Of a DNA stretch of 64,000 bases, positions 46,303 to 54,844 are shown one piece after another. This DNA is from Paenibacillus dokdonensis (lineage in GTDB: Bacteria > Bacillota > Bacilli > Paenibacillales > Paenibacillaceae), in contig NZ_STGQ01000001.1 of assembly GCF_004916975.1 (NCBI RefSeq), positions 2,715,939-2,779,938 of the forward strand, given 5' to 3'. The notes beneath the pieces are model-generated. The model was not told the origin of the DNA, searched no databases, and was given only the letters and a program-made list of their open reading frames with translations. Each line of letters starts with the position of its first letter. The first letter of the stretch is position 1. The translations under genes were made by a program, and so were the position numbers.

Positions 46303-48300
46303 ATGTTATATGGTTCCTGCTATTACCCGGAACATCGTACTTCATCGGAATGGACTGAAGATTTAAGCTTGATGCAAACAGCAGGTCTGAATGCAGTAAG
46401 GATCGGTGAATTTGCTTGGACACGACTCGAGCCTGCCGAAGGCCGATATGATATGGAATGGCTTGACGAATTCATAAAAACAGCAGCTCGATATGCGGTT
46501 TATATTGTGTTGTGCCCGCCGATGCGGACCGTGCCTGCCTGGCTTGTCGAAAAGAATCCTTCCATCCGGATTGAAACGAGTGAAGGAGTTCTGCTTGAGT
46601 ATGCCAGCCGTTATTCCTTCTGCATTAACCACCCATTGCTTCGTCAAAGATCGTCTGCTCTTGCATCCGTTCTTGCACAAAGATATGGAGACCATCCATT
46701 TGTTGCCGGCTGGCATCTGGATAATGAAATCGGAGATGAGCCTGACTGCCACTGCCCGGTATGCAAGGAGCATTGGCAGAATTGGCTGAAATCGAAATAC
46801 AAGAATATAGATAACTTGAATCAAGCATGGGGAACGGTGTTCTGGTCCATGGAATATTGTCATTTCGGTCAGATATCTACACCAAGAGCAACTAAAACTG
46901 TTTTCAATCCCTCCATGATGCAGGCGTGGAGACAGTTTAGAAGCAGTGTGAATACCGAAGTGGTCAAGCTGCTGGCCGATGCCATACAACCTCAGCTATC
47001 AAACATTTCTTATATTTCAACCAACAATCAAATGCCCTGGAATAACCACACAGACTATTATGAAATGGCCGAACTGCTGGATATAACAGGCACGAATTAC
47101 TATCCGCCGTATGGAGAAAACTGCAGGTCGCTTGCATTCGGACTCGCGGCTAACCGAAGCTTCAAAAAAGCACCGTTTCACGTTTATGAGCTTCGCAGTG
47201 AAGGTCATTCCATTATTGGCGCAGCATCCAACACACCCGAACCCGGTGAATTGGAGCGATTAACACTGCATACGATCGCAAACGGCGCGGATGCCGTGTT
47301 CTATTTTCCCTGGAAACGATTTCCCTACGGCGCGGAACAAAACCACGGCGCACTGACCGATTATGCCGGTAAGCCGACCCGGATCTATCACGAATGCGAA
47401 CGCATAGGTTCCAAACTGCGGCGTATCGCTTCTATGCTGTCGGGATCGATGGTCGTAAGCGACATTGCAGTGCTATATGATTTCCCTTCGCGCTGGCATG
47501 CGGAGGAGCCTTCTCCCTGGACGGGAGAAACCGGACTTTATATGAAACAGGTTAATACCCTGTACCACACGGTCCGCAATCTGGGCTTCAACTGTGACGC
47601 GGTAGGACGAAACGGCAATTTTACTGCCTACAAATTACTCCTGGTTCCGATGCTTCCGCTTGTGGATGATGAGCTCGTTCATAAACTGGCTGAATTTACC
47701 GCGAGCGGCGGCATCATCCTATTCCATCCAATGTGCGGGATCAAAGATATGGATGCCTGCTATTACCCCGATCGCATGCATGAGGGGCTTAAAGAACTGC
47801 TTGGGCTCCGCCATTTGGAGACGGCGTCCTCTTCGGCATCGCATCCGGTATATTTCACCTGGAGGAATCACCAATATCATGGCAGGTTCTTCCAAGAATT
47901 GATCAAATCAGAGGGCTGTAGCGTCGAAGGTGAATTTGCAAGCGAGTGGTATGCCGATTATCCGGCAGTGATAAAAAACAAATTCGGAAAAGGCGAATCA
48001 TGGATGGTCACGACTTTTGCGGAGGAAAGCTTCTACAAGGATCTGATTGGGAGCCTGACAAGCTCGCTTGGAATCTCTGAAATCTTGGGAGTTGGGGTTA
48101 CCCCTCCATCCGAGTTAGAAGTGACGCTAAGAGAGGCAGCTGACGGCACGAGCTTTATTTTCATATTGAACTGCACCAATAAGACGGTTGGCATGGAGCT
48201 TACCAATACGTATCCGGATATTTGGAATGAGGAAAGTGTATCCGGTGAAATCATGTTTGCACCACATCAAGTACGAATCTTGGTAAGAGACAACTCTTAA
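46303..48300 (+). CDS. Beta-galactosidase, glycoside hydrolase family 42
   Basis: Intracellular enzyme of 665 residues that cleaves terminal beta-galactosides. The acid/base Glu142 is in WHLDNEIG. The metal-binding Cys cluster follows (C107, and CHCPVC at 149-154). The likely nucleophile is Glu296 in FHVYELRSEG, where the family usually has ME. The TIM barrel fills about 1-380, followed by the trimerisation domain (MVVSDIAVLYDFPSRWH onwards) and a C-terminal beta domain. The ATG at 46303 follows AAAGGAG; the longer frame upstream is rejected. A good -10 (TATAAT) but poor -35 upstream fits activation by the divergent AraC regulator. Confidence 0.92.
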   Translation: MLYGSCYYPEHRTSSEWTEDLSLMQTAGLNAVRIGEFAWTRLEPAEGRYDMEWLDEFIKTAARYAVYIVLCPPMRTVPAWLVEKNPSIRIETSEGVLLEYASRYSFCINHPLLRQRSSALASVLAQRYGDHPFVAGWHLDNEIGDEPDCHCPVCKEHWQNWLKSKYKNIDNLNQAWGTVFWSMEYCHFGQISTPRATKTVFNPSMMQAWRQFRSSVNTEVVKLLADAIQPQLSNISYISTNNQMPWNNHTDYYEMAELLDITGTNYYPPYGENCRSLAFGLAANRSFKKAPFHVYELRSEGHSIIGAASNTPEPGELERLTLHTIANGADAVFYFPWKRFPYGAEQNHGALTDYAGKPTRIYHECERIGSKLRRIASMLSGSMVVSDIAVLYDFPSRWHAEEPSPWTGETGLYMKQVNTLYHTVRNLGFNCDAVGRNGNFTAYKLLLVPMLPLVDDELVHKLAEFTASGGIILFHPMCGIKDMDACYYPDRMHEGLKELLGLRHLETASSSASHPVYFTWRNHQYHGRFFQELIKSEGCSVEGEFASEWYADYPAVIKNKFGKGESWMVTTFAEESFYKDLIGSLTSSLGISEILGVGVTPPSELEVTLREAADGTSFIFILNCTNKTVGMELTNTYPDIWNEESVSGEIMFAPHQVRILVRDNS

Positions 48301-48397
48301 TGCCAGTGCAATATTCTCAGACAATTAGACTTCCATGGCAACTTATCAGATGAAACCTGAATGTTTAAAATCCATATACGATTCCTTGTACCCAAAA

Positions 48398-48423
48398 AAG
48401 GCCCGGACAATTTGTCCGGACCT
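48398..48423 (-). terminator. Terminator of hemY
   Basis: Stem AAGGTCCGGACAA/TTGTCCGGGCCTT followed by a run of T on the minus strand. Confidence 0.88.
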
Positions 48424-48433
48424 TATCTATAGT

Positions 48434-49828
48434 TCAGTCAGCAATCAGCTTCATGATCTTCGCCGCGGTCTCTTCGCCGTTCGCGATGCAATCTGGAATA
48501 CCGACCCCGTAGTAGGAGCAGCCAGCCAGCAATACATTCGGCATCAGCTCTTCCATCTTCGCTTCCAGTGACTTCACAATCTGGTGATGCGTAATATGAT
48601 AGTTCGGCATCACTTCATGCCACTTGGTCACATCATAGGTCAGCGGCTGGCTTGATATACCCAGGCTCGTTTTGATATCTTCCATACCGACCTGAAGCAG
48701 CTCATCTTCCGTAAGCTTCACCAGCTCATCATAATGTGGATTGGTACTCTTGTAAAAGAGTCTGACGAGCAGTCTGCCTTCTGTTGAGGTATGCTCCCAT
48801 TTCCGGCTTGTCCAAGTGCAGGCATTGCATTTTACGTCTTCACTGTCTGAGGTGATAAATCCCGTTCCATCTGCCGGCAGATCTTCGTCTGGCACATCAA
48901 ATGCTATATATACGCTGATCAGCGAACTGTTCTTGAATTGGCTAAACTCTTCATCCAGTGAAGCATTTCTTAACAGCTTCTGAGCTGAAGCGGACAGCGT
49001 GCTAAGCACGACAACATCGGCCTCAAGTAAACGTCCATCCATGAGCGTGATTTCATAACCACCGTTTGCTAGGGGCTTTAAATCCTCTGCAGCAATGCCT
49101 TTAATAATCTTGGAATTTGAAAGTTGATTTTCGATTCCATCAATCAGCCCTGATACGCCCTGCTGGAACGACAAAAACTTCTTGCCGCCGCCACTTTGGA
49201 ATTTGGCCTTATTCTCAGATAACCCTGTAATGATGCTTCCGTATTCATTTTTAAAATCAATTAGATACGGCAATGTGGAAGCGATGGTCAAATCACTCAG
49301 CTTTCCTGAATAAACGCCTGACAATACCGGGCCAATTTGCTTTTCCACGAATTCTTTACCAAGAAAGGCTTCCAAAAAATCGCCAACCGAATCATCTTTG
49401 GTAAAACGTTCATTCGGGGTAAACAAGTCTTTTAGCGCTTCAACCTTGCCTTCAGCCGATACCAGCTCCGTAGTTGCCAGCGACTCTATGCTTGTTGGAA
49501 TGCCGAATACCGCATCCTTCGGAATTTGCTTCAGCTTCCCGTCGGAATATATGTAGGAAATACCCGTCGCATTATAGACCACTTGATCTTTTAGCCCTAT
49601 TTCCTCAATCAGTTCTGCAGCATTGGTCTTACGCGTTACGATAGAATCCGCCCCTGTCTCCATGGTGAATTCCCCGTTCTGAACCGTTCTGATTTTGCCG
49701 CCTAACCGTTCGTTTGCTTCTACAACCGTAATATGAATTTCACTACCGCTCTCAAGGGCGTTTTTTTGCAAATAATAAGCAGTAGATAAGCCTGTAATGC
49801 CGCCGCCGATCACAACAACCTTTTTCAA
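48434..49828 (-). CDS. hemY: Protoporphyrinogen/coproporphyrinogen oxidase (HemY/CgoX)
   Basis: FAD enzyme of 464 residues of haem synthesis. In Gram-positive bacteria it oxidises coproporphyrinogen III to coproporphyrin III. The FAD dinucleotide motif is VVVIGGGITGLSTAYYLQK at the N-terminus, followed by EANERLGGKIRT and METGADSI. The C-terminal FAD contact is SYYGVGIPDCIANGEETA. It matches the HemY type by length and motifs. Here it stands alone, away from hemEH, with its own terminator. Confidence 0.93.
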   Translation of the reverse strand: MKKVVVIGGGITGLSTAYYLQKNALESGSEIHITVVEANERLGGKIRTVQNGEFTMETGADSIVTRKTNAAELIEEIGLKDQVVYNATGISYIYSDGKLKQIPKDAVFGIPTSIESLATTELVSAEGKVEALKDLFTPNERFTKDDSVGDFLEAFLGKEFVEKQIGPVLSGVYSGKLSDLTIASTLPYLIDFKNEYGSIITGLSENKAKFQSGGGKKFLSFQQGVSGLIDGIENQLSNSKIIKGIAAEDLKPLANGGYEITLMDGRLLEADVVVLSTLSASAQKLLRNASLDEEFSQFKNSSLISVYIAFDVPDEDLPADGTGFITSDSEDVKCNACTWTSRKWEHTSTEGRLLVRLFYKSTNPHYDELVKLTEDELLQVGMEDIKTSLGISSQPLTYDVTKWHEVMPNYHITHHQIVKSLEAKMEELMPNVLLAGCSYYGVGIPDCIANGEETAAKIMKLIAD

Positions 49829-49933
49829 AATCCGGACACCTGCTTCCGTCGTAATATTACATGATTTTATTATATCACAGGGATTTTACCGATTTGGCAT
49901 ACCCATATGTGACGTTAATCTGACAAAAAAGAA

Positions 49934-49971
49934 GAAACGGCCGTGCCGCCACCTGGCAGCCATTCCGTTTC
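49934..49971 (-). terminator. Terminator of K+ channel gene
   Basis: Stem GAAACGG/CCGTTTC around a partly paired inner loop, followed by TTCTTTTTTG on the minus strand. Confidence 0.6.
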
Positions 49972-50016
49972 CACTTCAAACTCTCGTGCGCGTGATGAAC
50001 CCATTTTGGCAATATT

Positions 50017-50430
50017 CTATTGAGGATCAGAGGCGGGGTGAACTTGATCTTCATTCTTTACACCCTTGCCGTTCTTATCTTTCTTTTCCTTCTCCTCTTC
50101 ATCTTCCCTCAGGCTGCTCTTTACTACGCCATAAGCGATATATCCCAGGAGTCCCATGAACAAACCTGTACCCACGACGATATAAATCATGGTGAAAATT
50201 TTACCGAATGCAGTCTGAGGTACAAAATCAGGATGGCCTACCGTACTTAAGGTCGCAATGCAAAAATACAATGCATCGATAACAGACAAACCTTCCTCGC
50301 GTGTATAAAACAAAGTGCCTGATAGCAGCACAAACAGAATCACAACAAATAATACTTGAAAATTCTTGTGCTTGAAGGCATGAAAAAGACCGCTTAGAAG
50401 ACGCTTTAATGTCAGCAGAAATGAAATCAT
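50017..50430 (-). CDS. Two-helix potassium-channel-type protein
   Basis: Membrane protein of 137 residues with the ion-channel 2-TM layout: helix 1 (FQVLFVVILFVLLSGTLFY), pore helix and filter (ALYFCIATLSTVGHPDF), helix 2 (IFTMIYIVVGTGLFMGLLGYIAYGVV), then a highly charged tail (EDEEEKEKKDKNGKG). The filter reads TVGHPD rather than the usual TVGYGD, so potassium selectivity is not certain. There is no RCK/TrkA-N regulatory domain. Not obviously in an operon. Confidence 0.82.
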   Translation of the reverse strand: MISFLLTLKRLLSGLFHAFKHKNFQVLFVVILFVLLSGTLFYTREEGLSVIDALYFCIATLSTVGHPDFVPQTAFGKIFTMIYIVVGTGLFMGLLGYIAYGVVKSSLREDEEEKEKKDKNGKGVKNEDQVHPASDPQ

Positions 50431-50491
50431 GGGTGTATATTCACATACTTTCTATGTAAGTTCATTCTAGCTACCTGTTCAAATAAATTCA

Positions 50492-50954
50492 TTAAAACGG
50501 AAACGTCAATTTCTGATTCGAAATTTTCTCGCCTGTTTCCTTATCCATGATTTCGATCCAGGCTTCATTTCCGTCCCCCAGAAAACGGACCGGTACTTGT
50601 GTCCACAGAAGGAGCCTGTTATTCTCCACCACAAAGGTGGTCTCTTCTTCAACATGTCCAACTTTCAGGTTGCTAATCATATCGCCGAAAAGGACACCCT
50701 TATGATCCGCCCCCATAAAAGTGATACCGACTTTTCCATGGCGATTAAGATTAAGGTCCAACACCAGATTGATTACGTGATCATCCACACCATAAGTAAT
50801 GGAGCCGAGATTCATCTTTAACGTGCTCGCTTGGGCCGTATGGATGGTGTTTACCTCATTCAATATGGACAGGCGCAGCTAAGCTGTATCCTAGGATAAA
50901 AACAGCGATAATGGTAACGCCCCAAAACAGCCGTACTCTCTGCCGATTCATCAT
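50492..50954 (-). pseudogene. Small secreted/anchored protein of unknown function, frameshifted
   Basis: The first part starts at ATG 50954 after GGAGGTG and encodes MMNRQRVRLFWGVTIIAVFI.. then GYSLAAPVHIE before TGA at 50856. It is an N-terminal signal or anchor of 32 residues. The second part, in the next frame, encodes NEVNTIHTAQASTLKMNLGS and a 120-residue soluble domain ending TGEKISNQKLTFPF. The domain has no family I recognise. A membrane peptide followed at once by its soluble domain in another frame is best explained by a single indel near 50856-50864. Translational coupling of two peptides (TTG at 50863) is the alternative. The domain has ordered beta-type sequence and no decay. Confidence 0.65.
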
Positions 50955-50978
50955 GAATTCACCTCCAAATATATCCAA

Positions 50979-52265
50979 TTATAACACAAGATATAAGCCA
51001 ATTAGCGTAATTAGCAATGTCGGGATTGTCAAAATGATGCCTGTTTTAAAATAAGTCCCCCAGGACACCTTAACCCCTTTGGAAGAAAGAACATGGAGCC
51101 AAAGCAACGTTGCAAGCGAGCCGATCGGCGTAATTTTAGGCCCAAGATCCGAACCGATCACATTGGCATAAATCAAAGCTTCTTTAACCGCTCCGGTGAC
51201 ATGAGCCGCATCAATCGCCAGCGCATCAATCATGACGGTAGGCAGATTGTTCATGATCGAGGACAGGAAAGCGGCAATAAAACCCATGGAGATCGTTGCT
51301 GTAAATACCCCATGCTGCGCCGTATTGCGGATCACTTCAGCAAGCAGATCCGTCAATCCCACATTACGAAGTCCGTATACGACCACATACATGCCGATGG
51401 AAAAGAACACGATCGCCCAAGGTGCTCCCTTCAGCACTTCCTTGACTGGAATCACGCTGCTTCGTCCGGCCATAAGCAGGAAGAAGATTGCGATCACACC
51501 CGCAACAATGGATACGGGAATATTCAGAAATTCGCTTACAAAATACCCGATGAGCAGAAGCGCAAGCACGATCCATGACAGCCTGAACAGCTTCGGATCC
51601 TTAATGGCTGCAGAGGGTCTCTTGAGCTGCATCGTATCAAACCGTTTGGGAATACTGCGGCGAAAATACAAGTACAAAACCGCAATACTGGCCAGCAAAG
51701 CAAAAAGATCTGGCACAATCATCTTACCGGCATACTGCATAAAGCTGATCCCGAAAAAGTCTGCAGAGACGATGTTTACCAGATTGCTGACGACAAGCGG
51801 CAGCGAGGTGGTGTCTGCAATAAAACCGCTGGCGATGATAAAAGGAAGTACTTTCTTTTCATCGAGATTCAGCGCTCTTACCATGGCCAGTACGATGGGC
51901 GTCAAAATTAGCGCAGCCCCGTCATTGGCGAAAAGGGCGGAAACGATCGCGCCAAGCACAGAGACGTACACAAACATGCGCACACCATTCCCCCGCGCAG
52001 CTGCCGCCATATGAAGTGCAGCCCATTCAAAAAATCCGATTCGATCCAGAATCAGCGAGATCAGTATAATAGCAACGAATGCCAGCGTGGCATTCCAAAC
52101 GATACCGGTCACATCCAGCACATCACGAAAATCCACAACGCCGGCGATCAGTGCGAGTACGGCACCTCCGCAAGCCGACCAGCCGATCGATAAATGCTTT
52201 GGCTGCCAGATGACAAGCGTTAATGTGACAATAAAAATAACGAAAGCAAGTATAATGGATAACAA
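50979..52265 (-). CDS. arsB: Arsenite efflux pump ArsB (ArsB/NhaD superfamily)
   Basis: Membrane carrier of 428 residues with about 11-12 helices, exporting arsenite or antimonite. The ArsB blocks [38 protein letters not shown] and, near the end, [26 protein letters not shown] are clear. The start is a TTG at 52265 after GAGGG. It follows arsR by 47 bp. No arsC reductase or arsA is present nearby, so the operon as seen deals with arsenite only. Confidence 0.93.
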   Translation of the reverse strand: MLSIILAFVIFIVTLTLVIWQPKHLSIGWSACGGAVLALIAGVVDFRDVLDVTGIVWNATLAFVAIILISLILDRIGFFEWAALHMAAAARGNGVRMFVYVSVLGAIVSALFANDGAALILTPIVLAMVRALNLDEKKVLPFIIASGFIADTTSLPLVVSNLVNIVSADFFGISFMQYAGKMIVPDLFALLASIAVLYLYFRRSIPKRFDTMQLKRPSAAIKDPKLFRLSWIVLALLLIGYFVSEFLNIPVSIVAGVIAIFFLLMAGRSSVIPVKEVLKGAPWAIVFFSIGMYVVVYGLRNVGLTDLLAEVIRNTAQHGVFTATISMGFIAAFLSSIMNNLPTVMIDALAIDAAHVTGAVKEALIYANVIGSDLGPKITPIGSLATLLWLHVLSSKGVKVSWGTYFKTGIILTIPTLLITLIGLYLVL

Positions 52266-52312
52266 GTGACAACCCTCAATTCTGTTTTCTAAAGAACATA
52301 TGAGTATAAGGC

Positions 52313-52639
52313 TTATTTACAAATCTGTCCCGGTTCCTTCTTGTTCAGCAAAGACAATGTATCCGTTGTTCCTGGCATGTACTCAAGCACTGACTGAATA
52401 TAAGGTTTGTCCTGAACACGAAGCGAATAATAGACCCACTGCCCTCTTCTGGCCTCATTCACGATGCCATGGGACTTCAGTTTTCTCATGTGCTGGCTGA
52501 TTCCGGGCTGGGATATGGATAATACCTCTACAAGCTCACAAACGCACCACTCCCGGTCTTTTAGCAAGCAAAGTATGGTAAGCCGGGTTTTATCGCCAAG
52601 AAGCTTCAGCTTCTCCGCAGCATCCATAATCTGATCCAT
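52313..52639 (-). CDS. arsR: ArsR-family metalloregulator
   Basis: Winged-helix repressor of 108 residues. The metal site is visible as [13 protein letters not shown], the ELCVCDL-type pair of cysteines in helix 3. The recognition helix follows ([33 protein letters not shown]). Arsenite binding releases it from DNA. The start follows TAGGAGG. A near-perfect inverted repeat overlapping the promoter's -10 box, 41 bp upstream, is its likely operator. It is cotranscribed with arsB. Confidence 0.93.
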   Translation of the reverse strand: MDQIMDAAEKLKLLGDKTRLTILCLLKDREWCVCELVEVLSISQPGISQHMRKLKSHGIVNEARRGQWVYYSLRVQDKPYIQSVLEYMPGTTDTLSLLNKKEPGQICK

Positions 52640-52679
52640 CAGCGAACCTCCTAACCCACCTGAATTTTAAAAAAATAGT

Positions 52680-52699
52680 ATATAAGCATATGATTATAT
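52680..52699. promoter_or_regulatory. ArsR operator
   Basis: Inverted repeat ATATAA-G-CATATG-A-TTATAT, with only one mismatched pair in 20 bp. It overlaps the -10 box of the arsR promoter, where ArsR/SmtB-type repressors bind. Confidence 0.7.
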
Positions 52700-52722
52700 T
52701 GTATGTCTGATAGATCCGTAAA
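52693..52722 (-). promoter_or_regulatory. Promoter of arsR-arsB
   Basis: On the minus strand TTTACG, 18-bp spacer, TATAAT. The -10 box is perfect and lies within the ArsR inverted repeat. Confidence 0.6.
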
Positions 52723-52757
52723 TCAATAAGAAATACGCTGCTGATGTAAACAGAAAA

Positions 52758-52778
52758 AAGCCACCTCATAGGCGGCTT
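52758..52778 (-). terminator. Terminator behind M28 remnant
   Basis: Stem AAGCCGCC/GGTGGCTT followed by a run of six T on the minus strand, at the 3' end of the decayed M28 peptidase gene. Confidence 0.75.
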
Positions 52779-52784
52779 GGAATC

Positions 52785-53235
52785 TTACCATTTTACAATT
52801 CTATCGGCGCAGACCACATTAACAGGTGGTGGCGGCATCGCCATGAACAGCAGCACAGGCAGAACGGAGAGAATCATAATCATCCAGCTGCGGCGGAGTG
52901 TTGCCGATGGATTCTTCGATCCCGGCAGAAAAGCAAGAACAATAGAATGAACCACCAGCGGCAGGCTGAACATATAGCTTGCGCCCGGCATCAAAAGCTG
53001 TCTTCAGCCGAATGATATTTATCCCAGCTGCCCACGTAAGCAAAATTCAAGCCCGGAATATGCCTACTTGATCCTTGAACTTGGAAGCCTTCCAAAATTC
53101 CTTCGCTCCCAGTAATCCCCCTTCCTCCCCATCCGTAATCACAAACAAGATATCGTAAAGCGGCTTACCTAACCGTCATCAGTCGCACCCGGATCCCTGG
53201 CGATGATACGGTAACTTCATTAAGCTAACGGGCAG
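52785..53235 (-). pseudogene. M28 peptidase remnant, C-terminal part
   Basis: Reading leftward, three frames in turn encode pieces of a membrane M28 zinc aminopeptidase: RDPGATDDG (metal-ligand motif), then KPLYDILFVITDGEEGGLLGAKEFW (the catalytic Glu-Glu block), then LMPGASYMFSLPLVVHSIVLAF and further hydrophobic sequence (the membrane C-terminus). Stops and frameshifts separate them, and about 20 residues between the first two are missing. The piece ends at a surviving terminator. The matching N-terminal part lies 1.4 kb away at about 54600, across an AT-rich gene pair. Non-functional. Confidence 0.75.
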
Positions 53236-53303
53236 TTTAGCGCAACAATGCAATGACAGCTCCGAAACTCAACTATTGCACCCAATTTGTTTAAGTTCAA
53301 TGC

Positions 53304-53885
53304 CTAAAATCCCATAAGATCCTTTACATGTTCCGCATTTTTTTTAGATGTTAGTTTTTCGAGTAATAAAAATGCAACATCAAAAGCAGTGCCTGGATTT
53401 GAAGATGTAATAATATTTCCATCCTGAACAATTAAATCATTTTGTACAACTGCGCCGAAATTTTTTAACTGCTCTTTTCGTTTACTGGTTGGATGATTAT
53501 ATGTGGTAGCTTTTTTCCCTTTAAGAATGCCGCTTTTGCCAAGTGCTAATGATGCAACACAGATACTAGCAATCGGTTTCTGCTTGGAATAAAAATGTTG
53601 AATTACACTTAAAAATGGCTTACTGAAGGCATCCTCGTAAAATCCAGCTTCTTCAAATCCTCCTGGAATAGCTAGTGCATCAAACTCATCTAGTTGAATA
53701 TCGTTGACCGTTTTTTCAGGTATAACAGTAAAATTCCATGTACAGTCTAATTTATTCCGAAGACCCACTGTTACGACCTCAGTTGATCCATCTCCCTCCC
53801 ATTTATTCCAACCTAGTACATCTGTAAATATACTAGCTTCTACTGCTTCAAATCCGTTAGCTAATAATAATAATATCTTTTTCAT
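53304..53885 (-). CDS. DJ-1/PfpI-family protein
   Basis: Class I glutamine-amidotransferase-like protein of 193 residues. The nucleophile elbow is SICVASLAL, with Cys at the usual position, and GFEAVEASIFTDVLG and ALAIPGGFEEAGFYED supply the acidic partner region. Family members are chaperones, glyoxalases or deglycases; which applies is unclear. The gene is much more AT-rich than its surroundings, with many TTA, AAA and ATT codons. It is divergent from an Lrp-type regulator with the same bias. The pair interrupts an M28 peptidase gene, so it arrived by transfer. Confidence 0.88.
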   Translation of the reverse strand: MKKILLLLANGFEAVEASIFTDVLGWNKWEGDGSTEVVTVGLRNKLDCTWNFTVIPEKTVNDIQLDEFDALAIPGGFEEAGFYEDAFSKPFLSVIQHFYSKQKPIASICVASLALGKSGILKGKKATTYNHPTSKRKEQLKNFGAVVQNDLIVQDGNIITSSNPGTAFDVAFLLLEKLTSKKNAEHVKDLMGF

Positions 53886-54027
53886 ATTCCAAACCCCCTC
53901 CTGATATCCTCATTTTATAAGAATATAGAAGGCTTATGAATAATTCGGAAAAGGATTTTTTGTTATTTGACTTTACTTTATTAATAATTTTACTTATTCT
54001 ATTTTATAAAAAAAGGTTGGGTATTTT

Positions 54028-54465
54028 ATGGATCAAATTGATAAAAACATCGTGAGAATATTACAGTCGAATGCAAAAATTTCCATGAAGGATTTAGCAG
54101 AAGCCGTTCACTTATCTTCTCCATCCGTAATTGAGCGAGTACGAAAGTTAGAGGAGCAACAAATTATTGAGGGTTACCATGCACGTGTTTCTCTAAAAAA
54201 AATGAACCGTCCAATTTCTGCAATTATATTGTTTGAATCAACGGATTGTAAATCATTAGCAAACTTTTGCCGTAATCATCCAGATGTACTTGAGTGTCAC
54301 AGGGTAGCAGGGGAAATTAGCTATATTGTCAAATTAGCAACGTATTCTGTAGAGAGTTTAGAACAATTTATTGATGATTCAATGCAATATGGTACGCCCT
54401 CAACAAATATCGTGTTATCTTCTTATGAACAAAAAGTAATCGACCCTTTTACTAGTGAAGAATAG
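54028..54465 (+). CDS. Lrp/AsnC-family transcriptional regulator
   Basis: Regulator of 145 residues. The N-terminal helix-turn-helix is MDQIDKNIVRILQSNAKISMKDLAEAVHLSSPSVIERVRKLEEQ. A RAM/AsnC effector domain follows (EGYHARVSLKKMNRPISAII; CHRVAGEISYIVKL). The start follows AAAAAGGTTGG. AT-rich codon use matches the divergent PfpI gene, not the flanking genes. It probably regulates that gene across the 142-bp gap. Effector unknown. Confidence 0.9.
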   Translation: MDQIDKNIVRILQSNAKISMKDLAEAVHLSSPSVIERVRKLEEQQIIEGYHARVSLKKMNRPISAIILFESTDCKSLANFCRNHPDVLECHRVAGEISYIVKLATYSVESLEQFIDDSMQYGTPSTNIVLSSYEQKVIDPFTSEE

Positions 54466-54497
54466 AAATCCCGGTTTAACACAGATAGTTAAAATGG

Positions 54498-54518
54498 AGC
54501 CGCTTTGAGGAAGTGGCT
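54498..54518 (+). terminator. Terminator of Lrp-type regulator
   Basis: Stem AGCCGCTT/AAGTGGCT (one G-T pair) followed by TTTTTG. Confidence 0.7.
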
Positions 54519-54599
54519 TTTTGTTTATCAAATAGTGCACTCAACCGAGAAAACCAAAGAAAGGATAAGGGCGTCGTTTTAAATATTGTGAAGCAAGTA

Positions 54600-54750
54600 G
54601 ACTCCAAATAGAATCGGTGACGGAATCGTAATGGGCGGACATCATTAATGCCTTGCCTTCTTTTGAGCCTTTGAGCGTAGCAATAATGTTATTCAGCGTA
54701 ACATCACAGATATAACTCCTATAAAACTTCGAAACAAGCTCTGATTGATG
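54600..54750 (-). pseudogene. M28 peptidase remnant, N-terminal part
   Basis: The minus strand encodes SELVSKFYRSYICDV, then TLNNIIATLKGSKEGKALMM, then SAHYDSVTDS, in one frame. LKGxxxGKALMMxAHYDSV is the first metal-ligand region of M28 peptidases. The normal continuation (PGATDDG) is absent here and is found instead at 53235, beyond the PfpI/Lrp pair. The extreme N-terminus is also lost. Together with the C-terminal remnant this shows one gene split by an insertion. Confidence 0.75.
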
Positions 54751-54800
54751 CTGTTAGAATGCATTCCAATATCTCCATATCTAATCTTGTAAAAAAAAGA

Positions 54801-54825
54801 GCCGACTGCTGTAATTCGCAGCCGG
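54801..54825 (-). terminator. Terminator of YcdB/SLH gene
   Basis: Stem GCCGGCTGC/GCAGTCGGC followed by TC and a run of eight T on the minus strand. Confidence 0.9.
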
Positions 54826-54844
54826 CCGAAACAGCTGTGTTAAG

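Noticed and set aside
53232..54600. Intact insertion sequence around the PfpI/Lrp genes
   Set aside because: No transposase, no convincing terminal inverted repeats and no clear target duplication, so it is described as an inserted cassette only.
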